The notes beneath the pieces are model-generated. The model worked only from the letters and a program-made list of their open reading frames with translations, had not been told where the DNA came from and searched no databases. The translations under genes were made by a program, and so were the position numbers. A DNA stretch of 64,000 bases from Verrucomicrobiota bacterium (GTDB lineage Bacteria; Verrucomicrobiota; Lentisphaeria; JABSQK01; JAJFLO01): NCBI GenBank assembly GCA_021772615.1, contig JAJFLQ010000011.1, positions 62,001 to 126,000 of the forward strand, in the 5' to 3' direction. Positions within the stretch are counted from its first letter, which is position 1; each line of letters starts with the position of its first letter. Below, in pieces: positions 38,606-46,843 of the stretch.

Positions 38606-39350
38606 CTTCCACCACACCCTCGGTTTGGTTGTTTTCCTGTGCGCGACGGCCGCACATGCAGAGGACTTCAGTATTCCGCCCCTCCGCGAACCTGTGACGG
38701 ATCAGGCCGGCATGATTACGCCGGCGCATCGCCAGATGTTGAATGCCGTCTTATCACAGCTTCACGCCAAAGGCGGCTCACAGATCGCGGTTTTGACCAT
38801 GCCGAATCTAAGCGGGTTGACGATCGAGCAGGCGTCAATAAAGATCGTCGATGCCTGGCAGCTCGGTTCTAAGGCGAACGATAACGGCGTCTTGTTGTTG
38901 GTCGCCCATGACGAGCGCCGCATGCGCATCGAGGTGGGCCAGGGTCTGGAAGGTTCACTCACCGACGCCTATGCCAAGCGTATCATAGACGAGGCCATGG
39001 CCCCGTTGTTCAAAACCGGCAACGTCTCGGACGGCATCGTGGTAGGCATAGCCCAGATCATCCAGTACACCGACCCGGAATTCGATATTGACAAGGCGAT
39101 GGGTGGGCAACGACCGCGCATGGCGCAACAGCGCCGTCCGTCGCCGCTCGGGCAACTCATCTTTATCGTGCTCATGTGTGTGCTGATATTTGGCAATCGC
39201 GGCGGTAGTTCCGCGCTGCTGTGGTTCGGCCTCGGCGCGCTGAGCGGCGGCGGTGGTCGCAGGGGCGGTTTCGGTGGCGGCGGCGGTGGCGGCGGCTTTA
39301 GCGGCGGCGGCGGCGGTTTCAGTGGCGGCGGCGCCTCGGGAGGCTGGTGA
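38589..39350 (+). CDS. TPM-domain protein (YgcG family), Gly-rich C-terminus
   Basis: A 253-residue exported protein whose ATG lies inside the end of lemA. Signal peptide residues 1-24, TPM (thylakoid-type phosphatase-like) domain ~30-160 with VTDQAGMITPAHRQML, NDNGVLLLVAHDERRMRIEVG and YAKRIIDEAMAP. A transmembrane helix (~198-212) is followed by a Gly/Phe-rich tail (GGGGGGGFSGG) ending in GGW, exactly the architecture seen in LemA-associated YgcG proteins. Confidence 0.9.
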   Translation: MCRLNSFHHTLGLVVFLCATAAHAEDFSIPPLREPVTDQAGMITPAHRQMLNAVLSQLHAKGGSQIAVLTMPNLSGLTIEQASIKIVDAWQLGSKANDNGVLLLVAHDERRMRIEVGQGLEGSLTDAYAKRIIDEAMAPLFKTGNVSDGIVVGIAQIIQYTDPEFDIDKAMGGQRPRMAQQRRPSPLGQLIFIVLMCVLIFGNRGGSSALLWFGLGALSGGGGRRGGFGGGGGGGGFSGGGGGFSGGGASGGW

Positions 39351-40003
39351 TGCCGTTACCACGCTGGATATCGACCTACCTAGACGATGAGCATCACCAG
39401 TCGATCGAAAACGCGATTGCGGCAGCCGAGGCCAATACATCAGGCGAAATCGTACCGATGATCGTACGGCGATCATCCACGATCGGGCATGTACCGGTGG
39501 TCGTGTTTGCCTTTCTCGTGATTGTGTTTCTGGCAGCGAATACGCCGGCGCACATCGCGGAATTGATCGGTCACCACTGGGGATGGTTGATCGTCGAAGC
39601 CATTGTTATTTATGTTACGGCGATCGGATTGTCCCTGATACCTGCCGTGCAGCGGTTATTCACGCCGAAGGCCGATCAAGTTTCGCAGGTGCACCGACGA
39701 GCAGAGATTGAGTTTTTCGAAGCAAAGCTCAACCAGACACAGGACGCCACGGGTATTCTTCTTTTCGTCTCAATGCTGGAGCGCCGCGCCGTTGTTCTGG
39801 CCGATGAAGGAATCGCCGAAAAACTTCCTCAGGAGACTTGGGACGAGGTGATCGGCATCCTCCTCGACGGCATCAAGCACGGAGATCTTACGCAGGGATT
39901 CGTCGACGCCATTGGCAAGTGCGGCAACCTTCTCGCACCGCATTTCCCGATTCAGCCGAATGATGAAAACGAGCTCCGAGATCATCTGGTCATTAAAGAA
40001 TGA
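39350..40003 (+). CDS. TPM-domain membrane protein
   Basis: A 217-residue protein starting at the ATG that overlaps the previous stop (TGATG). A short N-terminal TPM part (ISTYLDDEHHQSIENAIAAA) is interrupted by two transmembrane helices (VVVFAFLVIVFLAA and WLIVEAIVIYVTAIGLSLI), then the second TPM half (ATGILLFVSMLERRAVVLAD). This split form is the usual third member of lemA operons. Confidence 0.87.
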   Translation: MPLPRWISTYLDDEHHQSIENAIAAAEANTSGEIVPMIVRRSSTIGHVPVVVFAFLVIVFLAANTPAHIAELIGHHWGWLIVEAIVIYVTAIGLSLIPAVQRLFTPKADQVSQVHRRAEIEFFEAKLNQTQDATGILLFVSMLERRAVVLADEGIAEKLPQETWDEVIGILLDGIKHGDLTQGFVDAIGKCGNLLAPHFPIQPNDENELRDHLVIKE

Positions 40004-40029
40004 CGGCTCGATCCTGGCAGAAAACGCAC

Positions 40030-40164
40030 GTTCCGCACAAACGATTCCATCTGTGCCATACTCGACGTTGTTCTGCACAGGCCATGCAACAGAACAACCT
40101 CTCCAGCGGCATCGGCATGGACGCTCATGAATATAGGCAATAAAAGGGTGACTATCTTCTTCAC
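40030..40164 (-). pseudogene. N-terminal fragment of an alpha/beta hydrolase
   Basis: From the GTG at 40164 the frame gives a signal peptide (VKKIVTLLLPIFMSVHADA) and GEVVLLHGLCRTTSSM, the first strand and oxyanion HG motif of an alpha/beta hydrolase, then QMESFVRN and nonsense. The nucleophile and the rest of the fold are missing. Confidence 0.5.
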
Positions 40165-40250
40165 AGTATGATGCTGACATGGGAGAGTGATACATCGCGA
40201 TTGCACAGGGCGAGGCGGCAGCTGAGGCTGCAAAATTCAATTCCTAAGGA

Positions 40251-40420
40251 CCACAGCTGTAGCTGCGAACCAATGCCCCATTTGGAAATCAAGCTTTGGC
40301 TCAATTTAATCAACCTCCGATGTTCGTTGGAAGTTCACGGTCCCGCTTAGCGGATGGCTTACCTTGCGCTATTCAGAGGAACACGCAAGGCACATCTAAA
40401 GCTGTGAACTCCAACGAATG
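40251..40420. repeat. Dispersed repeat, two copies
   Basis: CCACAGCTGTAGCTGCGAAC at 40251-40270 and CACATCTAAAGCTGTGAACT at 40391-40410 (followed by CCAACGAATG) are two members of the dispersed family, spaced by other family strings (GTTGGAAGTTCACGG). Confidence 0.6.
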
Positions 40421-40453
40421 CGACACCAATGCCTAAACTCAATGTCATTGAGC

Positions 40454-40577
40454 TTGAACCACGAAACACTCGAAAAGCGCGAAAGCTTTTTAAAGTTGGA
40501 AAATTCGTGAATGAAGGCGATAGGCTGTACCTATTCTCCGTTCTGTTTTCGTGTATTTCGCGTGTTTCGTGGTTCAA
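40454..40577. repeat. Imperfect inverted repeat with 32-bp arms
   Basis: The left arm starts TTGAACCACGAAACACTCGA and the right arm ends TTTCGTGTTTCGTGGTTCAA-like (GCGTGTTTCGTGGTTCAA at 40560-40577). The arms pair over most of ~32 bp around a ~60-bp AT-richer centre, so a transcript would form a long hairpin. It is a second palindromic repeat type, distinct from the TTCTCGCGCA repeats. Confidence 0.65.
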
Positions 40578-40643
40578 CATCCCGCAGTTGTCCGACATAG
40601 TCATCAACGTGATCACGTCCAGACCCCGCAGGTTTCGACGTAT

Positions 40644-40776
40644 TCACTGAATCAGTTTAACGTCGGCTACGATATCTCCGGCGAACCCGGCAAGTTGTTT
40701 GTCTGATGTCATGAAAATTTCCGAGTCTGACAGCTGCGCTGACGTATCGATAAATGCCTTCAACGATGCTCCTCAC
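40644..40776 (-). pseudogene. Possible C-terminal scrap of a PIN-domain protein
   Basis: One minus-strand frame ends SEIFMTSDKQLAGFAGDI then VKLIQ and a stop. MTSDKQLAGFA resembles the last acidic strand of PIN nucleases. There is no start and no upstream PIN motif, so this is a weak call. Confidence 0.3.
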
Positions 40777-40829
40777 GACGGTTTCGGACGACAGTGGCGG
40801 ATAAGGGCTCGTCACCAACCACGATTCGA

Positions 40830-42311
40830 TCAATTTTCCGGTTGCTCATCGGCGGCCTTCACGCGCATGTAGTCGAGGTAGTGCAGGTTGGCCTGGATGT
40901 TGTCTGTGTTCGAATAGACATAGGCCAGAAAAAACTCTGCTATGGTGGCGTCGCGCTTTCGCAGCTCTTCGACCACGCGCAAGATCAGTTCCGGCCGATT
41001 GCTGTTCTCATCCTCGAATGCCTGCCACCAATCCCTGGCGCTGCCCGTCTCCTGTTCCCAATCCAGATCCTCGGCCTTGATCTTCTCGACGGTGTTAAGC
41101 AGTTCCTCCTCTGTCAAATTGCGAGTATCCGAAAATTCCGACGCCGAACCGGCAGCTCCGGACTTCACCGCGACATGCACCGGTCGCGGACTGCGGGGCA
41201 GTCCACTAAAGGCCGCATGGCGAAGCTCCTGATCGATGCGGGGCCGAATACGATCCGCAACGATCAACTCCGGTTCACCGCCGTCTATACATTCGGGAGT
41301 GATCACGACCCGCGTGATCCCCCCATCGGCCAATTCCGACCACCGGAAGTCGACGGCATCCACGGCGCGCCCGATCAGACGATGCAGACCGCGAGCGCCG
41401 GTCCCCAGATTGAAGGCGTCGCGGGCGACGGCATCCAACACGGTGTTGTCGAAGTCGAGTTCAATGCCGTGCACCGCCGCCAATCGCTGCTGCAGCGCCA
41501 GCGGCGACCGATCGATATCCCCGCCGGCAATGGCGCGCAGGTCAGTTTCGGAGAGGTCGTGCAGCACCGTAACAGTGGCGAATCTGCCGACAAACTCCGG
41601 TATCATGCCGAACGCTACCAGATCATCCGTCTCCGCCCGGCACAACGCCGCATAGGTGCCGGAATCCGGCGCATGCTCCATAGCGTTCCGGTCACGGGAG
41701 CGAAAACCGATCCGCGCGTCGTTGTCCAGCCGTTTTTCGACCACGCCGGCGAGACCGACAAAGGCGCCGGTGCAGATAAACAGCAGCCGACCGGTATCGA
41801 CGGGAGCGTGGCGCATGCTCTCGGTACCTGCGATCAGGCGTCCATCGAGCAGGGTAAGCAGCTCGTTCTGCACGCTTTCGCCGCCGACATCGCGGCCGCC
41901 ACCGTCCCGCCGGCGGATCTTGTCGATCTCGTCAAGAAAGACAATGCCTTTTTCGGCCTGCCGGGGATTGTTCCCTGCCCGATCGAGCAGACTGTGAACG
42001 ATATTCTCGACCGAGTTCCCCTTGTATCCCATCTCCACCAGGCCGGTGGCACCGGCGAAGCCGACGGGTACATCAAGGTACGCCGCCAGGGTCTTGATAA
42101 TATGGGTTTTCCCGACGCCGGTCGGCCCGATCAACAGGATATGATGCCGCCCCAGATCCTCACCGTGCAGGTCCCGATGCGCCTGCGACAGGTAGTGATT
42201 GTAAACCGCTACGGCTACATCCTGCTTCGCCCGCTCCTGCCCCCGAACCCGTCGATCCAGGTGCGCTATCATCTCGGTTGGTGTCGGCAGCATCTGCGAC
42301 TCAGCAGTCAT
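40830..42311 (-). CDS. ClpX-like AAA+ unfoldase with unusual C-terminal extension
   Basis: A 493-residue AAA+ protein close to ClpX but without the N-terminal zinc-binding domain. Walker A GPTGVGKT (62-69), pore loop GYKG (95-98, GYVG in ClpX), SVENIVHSLL, Walker B IVFLDEID (123-130), an IGF tripeptide (201-203) at the place of the ClpP-docking loop, IPEFVGRF and the sensor-2 block GARGLHRLI. Residues ~380-493 form an acidic helical extension not found in ClpX. The start overlaps the stop of the Roc-COR-TIR gene (ATGA), so the two are co-translated. This suggests an unfoldase recruited to the DGR/TIR operon rather than the housekeeping ClpX. No clpP is nearby. Confidence 0.85.
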   Translation of the reverse strand: MTAESQMLPTPTEMIAHLDRRVRGQERAKQDVAVAVYNHYLSQAHRDLHGEDLGRHHILLIGPTGVGKTHIIKTLAAYLDVPVGFAGATGLVEMGYKGNSVENIVHSLLDRAGNNPRQAEKGIVFLDEIDKIRRRDGGGRDVGGESVQNELLTLLDGRLIAGTESMRHAPVDTGRLLFICTGAFVGLAGVVEKRLDNDARIGFRSRDRNAMEHAPDSGTYAALCRAETDDLVAFGMIPEFVGRFATVTVLHDLSETDLRAIAGGDIDRSPLALQQRLAAVHGIELDFDNTVLDAVARDAFNLGTGARGLHRLIGRAVDAVDFRWSELADGGITRVVITPECIDGGEPELIVADRIRPRIDQELRHAAFSGLPRSPRPVHVAVKSGAAGSASEFSDTRNLTEEELLNTVEKIKAEDLDWEQETGSARDWWQAFEDENSNRPELILRVVEELRKRDATIAEFFLAYVYSNTDNIQANLHYLDYMRVKAADEQPEN

Positions 42312-45300
42312 TCCGGGATTGTTCGTGCGGGCTTTCCCGTCGCCTTTTCTACCGCATCTACAAGCGGTCGCCAGGCATCCGCACCGCCGATATCGTCGGG
42401 AAGCTTTAAATACGTTCCCCGACTACTCCTTGCCTCCAACAAACGCCCTAATCCGCCCGAATTAAGAGCAGTCGCGCAATGGATCAGAAGGTCATGCAAG
42501 TACTCGAATTGTGGTTTTTGCAGGGCACTAATTGTTTTGTATTTGCCATCGAAGAATGCTGCCCGGGATTCCAGCAATAACCTTATTTTCGAGTCGACGT
42601 TCGACGAACGCAATGCGTCCGACGGTGCAGACTCTGACGACGAGTACTTGTACATGACCAGGATCTGTTCAAGGGAACGTTTCCCCTCTTCCAAACGAAG
42701 AATCGCATCTGCGAGTTCATATGCACAATACCACCTGCCTTCCGGATCATTGACACTGAGATAATCGTCGGACATCACCAGAATGATACACGGCGGATGA
42801 TTCAGGCTCGCCATAAACTTCACGACTTCAATTTTCTCGTCAATGCGGCAATCAGGAATCTGATACCAATTAACAACAAACCCTGCTGCGTCCAGTGCAT
42901 CCTTCATTGCTTTGACATCGGGCATATCTGCGCCACAGCTGGAGATGGCGACGTCGTATTCACGCCATCCGCGAAGTCCAAACTTTTCTTCATCCATTCG
43001 TATCTCCCGTGATTGTTCCCGTACGCAAATCGTCGATTCTCTATAGCGCTCTAACGGACTCCCGTTGGAAAAGAACAACCTCTCAACCATATTAACCGCT
43101 TTGTCTCGATACGTTCTTTCGACCCAAAGCGTGGCGTCAATCGTGCCTTCAAATCCATTATCTTCCGAAGGCTTCCAAATCAGAGAAAAAAGCCACTTTG
43201 GGTCTTGATCGTTCTCTCCCGCCAGTAAGCCGTTTCTGTAATACAGACCCGCGGAACCAAACCTGGACCCAAGATGCAACTGCAGTTCACGAAATTCGAA
43301 TTCCGACATTGTGATGGTGTCAAACACAAAGTCCTCTTCGACCAAAATATTTTGTTTTTTGCTAAACAATCGGCGCCGCCGACTGATATGTTTCTCAATC
43401 TGGCCGGCTGCCGGCAGTAGCCATTTTTCTCCGACCAAAAATAATTTTCTGAAACTGTCGTCAGCCGACGATTGTTGAATTCCGGCTATTAATTTGCACT
43501 CCTGCATGAACTCTATAAGCTGATTTTTCTGAATCGCATCGTCCAATCCGCGCCATTCGCGCTGGGCTTCGAGATCGGCAGCATAGAACCAGCCGCCATT
43601 TTCCCTTATCAACTTGAATAGATTCCTTCCCGGCCGGATCATCTCATAAATAATCTCGGTAGCCCATTGCTGGTCCACCAATACGGTCTGCACATCGACC
43701 CCGCGAATTAAATATAGATGACCCGCCTCATGAAAGTAGGTCGTGATCGTTTCGATGTCGTCGTGATTCAACCGGATATCGGTACCTGGGCTATCGGTCC
43801 TCTGTCGACACGTCTCTTCCCACAACCTGGTAATTTCCGTGCACCAATCCGCCCATGGCAACAGCAAATGCTTTGGAGCTTTGTGTGACGACCGTGCATT
43901 GTTATTCGCCTCCAGCAAGCGTAAGAGGAAATCTTCAATTTTCTTGTATAGCAAAGGTACGACCAGTCCGTTGTCCCACGCAACCTGTCCACAGACCTTG
44001 CTGATCCACGCTGTCAGCTCTTCGTAACTTCGGTGTTCTGCGCAATTTTCGGCCAGGCTGTTTACAAAAAATTCAGGTAAATCGTCCGCAACCTGAGCAT
44101 GTCGCTTGGCCTGCTGCTTCCAATTTGGCTTGACTGGCATGTCGTCGGGGTTGTCGTTGTCGCCAAGCGTACAGACAAGCGCCACGTTGCATATCCGCCT
44201 GATCGAACGAATGTAGGCCAACCAATAATCAAGGGAATGTCGTTCATTATACGCCTCCCATTCAAGGCGATCAACACCTTCAGGCGGATCGCGTCGAACC
44301 GACGGCAGCTGACGCCAGACAAGCAGAAAAACCGATCCTTCCCTGGCAAATATCCGATGGGTCTTGTGGTAGAGATTCTGTCCGCCGAAGTCCCAGATTC
44401 TTATACGGCCCGCAACGGATTTCCTCCCGGCACCATCCGCGTTCAACGCGGATGTGTCGATTCCCTTGGAATGGGCGATCCGTTCGGCCCACTCCGTTGA
44501 TACGTTCTTCGGCAATGTGAACGGCATCGATACTGCCGCAAAACGGATGCTGTGCGTGGGATCCTCGTTCCGTTTCGGTTTGACTGACCTATTCTGCGGC
44601 AAGGCGCGTTGATCCGCATTCAAACACTCCCAGTTTATGCGTTTGGAAAGCGTTGTTTTACCGACTCCGCCATCACCGACCAACAGCACCTTTGCATGTC
44701 CCATGATCGCCAACTCATCTCCAAATTTTTTTCGGACCAATAGTCGATCAAGGACGTTCCGGGCTTCCGCTCCACGTTCGTAGGAACCGATATGTTGATT
44801 CAAAAAAGTGTGTAAATTTTCGCTGCCGTGCAACACAATGTATTCGAGCGTCTCCGGCAGGTCGGGAAGGGTGGCAAGTGACGTGCAATCCGACAAATTC
44901 AGGTGGCGCAATTTGGAAAATTCTGTCAGCCCCTCAACGCATTTCAGATTTTCACAGCGCGTGACGACCAACATTACGACGCTGTGCGGAAAAATACCGA
45001 GTGTCGTCACATCCGGACAACCTGAACCATCAATGATCGAGACCGGAATATTACGCCGCTGCAACTTTCGCAGGAACCCTTTTACCAGCAAACGAACACA
45101 GCCGTTAAAGTAGAATTCGTCGAGGTGTCCCGGTAAATGGTCGCCTAAATCTTCGCAACTCACGCAATCGCCGATGTCGAGACGTTTCAGAGTATCCGGA
45201 AGTGTTTCGATTTCTTCGAGTTGCCGGCATCCCCGCAGATCCAGGCACTCGAGTCCGGCGGGCAGGCGCGGCAGGGTGGTTAATTCCCGGATGTGCCAGA

Positions 45301-45583
45301 GATGGAGGTGAGTGATATCCGGAAACCGTGTCGCCAGGTCGTCCGGAAGTGAATCCGCGAGGGCTACGCCGTTCGCTCGATCTTCGCCGCCGCCGGAATC
45401 GAGGGTGCCGATGACGATCTTTACCAGACTGCGCTGAGATTTGTCAAGGGCGTCGCGGACGGCGTCCCAGCCGATCGATTCGCCCTCATCGAACCGCACG
45501 CCCGCGCCATTGTACAATTTCCAACCACAGCCGTCCGGGGAGAACAGAACGGCCGCGCTGTTCGCTATCTCAGCGTCATCCAT
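42308..45583 (-). CDS. LRR-Roc-COR-TIR protein (ROCO family, NLR-like)
   Basis: A 1091-residue multidomain signalling protein. Residues ~85-265 are leucine-rich repeats (LECLDLRGCRQLEEI, KLRHLNLSDCTSLATLP). The Roc GTPase follows with P-loop GDGGVGKT (303-310) and IWDFGGQ (396-402); a COR region runs ~520-830. A TIR domain starts at about residue 875 (REYDVAISSC) and has the WYCAYEL motif whose E956 aligns with the NADase Glu of catalytic TIRs. Such proteins can act like plant and bacterial NLRs: ligand sensing, GTPase switching, TIR output by NAD+ cleavage. It lies 36 bp after VP1 and overlaps the ClpX-like gene, placing it in the DGR operon. Function is inferred from domains and context. 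Confidence 0.88.
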   Translation of the reverse strand: MDDAEIANSAAVLFSPDGCGWKLYNGAGVRFDEGESIGWDAVRDALDKSQRSLVKIVIGTLDSGGGEDRANGVALADSLPDDLATRFPDITHLHLWHIRELTTLPRLPAGLECLDLRGCRQLEEIETLPDTLKRLDIGDCVSCEDLGDHLPGHLDEFYFNGCVRLLVKGFLRKLQRRNIPVSIIDGSGCPDVTTLGIFPHSVVMLVVTRCENLKCVEGLTEFSKLRHLNLSDCTSLATLPDLPETLEYIVLHGSENLHTFLNQHIGSYERGAEARNVLDRLLVRKKFGDELAIMGHAKVLLVGDGGVGKTTLSKRINWECLNADQRALPQNRSVKPKRNEDPTHSIRFAAVSMPFTLPKNVSTEWAERIAHSKGIDTSALNADGAGRKSVAGRIRIWDFGGQNLYHKTHRIFAREGSVFLLVWRQLPSVRRDPPEGVDRLEWEAYNERHSLDYWLAYIRSIRRICNVALVCTLGDNDNPDDMPVKPNWKQQAKRHAQVADDLPEFFVNSLAENCAEHRSYEELTAWISKVCGQVAWDNGLVVPLLYKKIEDFLLRLLEANNNARSSHKAPKHLLLPWADWCTEITRLWEETCRQRTDSPGTDIRLNHDDIETITTYFHEAGHLYLIRGVDVQTVLVDQQWATEIIYEMIRPGRNLFKLIRENGGWFYAADLEAQREWRGLDDAIQKNQLIEFMQECKLIAGIQQSSADDSFRKLFLVGEKWLLPAAGQIEKHISRRRRLFSKKQNILVEEDFVFDTITMSEFEFRELQLHLGSRFGSAGLYYRNGLLAGENDQDPKWLFSLIWKPSEDNGFEGTIDATLWVERTYRDKAVNMVERLFFSNGSPLERYRESTICVREQSREIRMDEEKFGLRGWREYDVAISSCGADMPDVKAMKDALDAAGFVVNWYQIPDCRIDEKIEVVKFMASLNHPPCIILVMSDDYLSVNDPEGRWYCAYELADAILRLEEGKRSLEQILVMYKYSSSESAPSDALRSSNVDSKIRLLLESRAAFFDGKYKTISALQKPQFEYLHDLLIHCATALNSGGLGRLLEARSSRGTYLKLPDDIGGADAWRPLVDAVEKATGKPARTIPE

Positions 45584-45619
45584 GGTCCCTACCGCGATCC
45601 TGTCGTCTCAATGATTTAA

Positions 45620-46843
45620 TTATTTCGGCGGAAAAGCTCCCGGCCGGCGCGGGAAAGAAGCTCCAGCCAGGTCCACTCCGGTGGCTCCGGTGCCACCCGC
45701 ACGCCGCGACGTCACAGCCTTCGGTGTTCCATCGCCGCGCGACGCGGCCGCCTCCGCTGTTTTCCGACTATCGTCGGGACCGGGAACCAGACAAACACGG
45801 AAGCCCACAAACCTGAAGCGGTTGCCGGGCCTGTTCCAGCTGCGGTCGGCCGAGCGGCAGTCACAGGCGGCACCGTCCCAAGCCCCGCCCCGGATTACGC
45901 GCCGGCGAGCGCCCCCCAACCATTTGTCGACAAAAAAGTGAATCAGCGCTTGCAGCGTCTCGGTCTCATTGTCCGTCAGACGTCGGGCAGTCAACCATGA
46001 ATCCAACGCACTTGCTGCCGCGAGCCAATCATTCTTTTGGACATCCGGTGAATCCTTGATACATGCCCGAAGGTGTTTTAATCGCGGGCGGTGTTGACCA
46101 TCATCCGCATCACCTTTCAGGACACCTTGTAATGCCGAAACCCATGAACGGAATACTTTTGCGTCCGGGGCCTCCTCGATATCACAGACGTTCGCCGCAA
46201 CGGGATCGACGGCACAGTTACGTCGCTTACCGTATGCCGCCGCGTCGTAATAGTCCACACACCATTCAGCAACATTGCCGTGCATGTCGTACAGCCCCCA
46301 GTTGTTTTCAACTTTTCCTCCAATCGGATGCGTGGTCTCCCCGGCGTTTCCTTCGTACCACCCGGCCTCGGCCAACGCCGCCACGCCGTCGCCGGAATGA
46401 TAATCGGTCTCCGTCCCCGCCCGACAGGCATATTCCCATTGCGCCTCGGTCGGCAAACACGCAATCAAGCCTGCCGCCGGAAGCCGGCCCTTCACGTTTG
46501 CGTTTAGCCAATCGCAGAAGCCGCACGCCTCGAACCACGTCACCTGCTCCGTCGGATGCTCAGGACGACCGCTGAAGCGATTAGCATGCATATCGCCCGA
46601 ACCATGCGCCGCATGCCACGCCGCGTACGCTTCCGACTGTGTCCATTGCTCAAACTGCTGTTGCGTTACCGGGAATAGTCCTAACCAGTAGGGTTGGCTG
46701 ATCACAACATCGTGAACGGGCTCTTCTTCCGTATACCTACCTCGGGTGCCCATCCGAAACGTTCCGGCTCTGATCCGGCAAAACACCATGTCGATGCCGT
46801 TGCCGAGCGAAATCGACTCTGTTTTGGTTGCCGTGGTCGTCAT
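45620..46843 (-). CDS. DGR variable protein VP1 (FGE-sulfatase/C-type-lectin-fold)
   Basis: A 407-residue protein whose start overlaps the RT stop (ATGA). Residues ~10-205 are the FGE-sulfatase fold (MVFCRIRAGTFRMGTRGRY, QPYWLGLFPVTQQQFEQW, CLPTEAQWEYACRAGTETDY, GLYDMHGNVAEWCVDYYD). A ~100-residue helical insert (~212-310) separates this from the C-terminal strand block RVIRGGAW...CRSADRSWNRPGNRF then GFRVCLVPG, which is VR1. A Pro/Arg/Ala-rich tail of ~50 residues follows. In DGR targets this fold is a binding scaffold, not an enzyme. The paired Cys needed for formylglycine synthesis is not convincingly kept. It is likely the active retrohoming target, since it is in frame. Confidence 0.9.
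   Translation of the reverse strand: MTTTATKTESISLGNGIDMVFCRIRAGTFRMGTRGRYTEEEPVHDVVISQPYWLGLFPVTQQQFEQWTQSEAYAAWHAAHGSGDMHANRFSGRPEHPTEQVTWFEACGFCDWLNANVKGRLPAAGLIACLPTEAQWEYACRAGTETDYHSGDGVAALAEAGWYEGNAGETTHPIGGKVENNWGLYDMHGNVAEWCVDYYDAAAYGKRRNCAVDPVAANVCDIEEAPDAKVFRSWVSALQGVLKGDADDGQHRPRLKHLRACIKDSPDVQKNDWLAAASALDSWLTARRLTDNETETLQALIHFFVDKWLGGARRRVIRGGAWDGAACDCRSADRSWNRPGNRFRFVGFRVCLVPGPDDSRKTAEAAASRGDGTPKAVTSRRAGGTGATGVDLAGASFPRRPGAFPPK
45764..45777 (-). promoter_or_regulatory. Short hairpin just downstream of VR1
   Basis: CCGAC-TATC-GTCGG forms a perfect 5-bp stem with a 4-base loop, two bases beyond the 3' end of VR1. In the Bordetella phage DGR a stem-loop in this position helps retrohoming. 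No equivalent is seen after VR2. Role inferred from position. Confidence 0.4.
45780..45900 (-). repeat. DGR variable region VR1
   Basis: A 121-bp segment aligning without gaps to the template at 47038-47158. Of 18 differences, 14 are at template adenines (to G or T) and 4 at other bases. The last 24 bases are identical apart from one A to T, as expected of the initiation-of-homing end. It encodes about residues 315-355 of VP1. Confidence 0.93.

Noticed and set aside
40794..42764. A 656-codon open frame on the plus strand opposite the ClpX-like and TIR genes
   Set aside because: It is the complement of two well-supported genes; composition is Arg/Pro/Gln-rich with no domain, and GC-rich codon use on the minus strand explains the absence of stops.
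45620..46843. Formylglycine-generating enzyme activating a sulfatase
   Set aside because: No sulfatase gene is near, the active-site Cys pair is not kept and the C-terminal strands are a DGR target, so the fold is used for binding.
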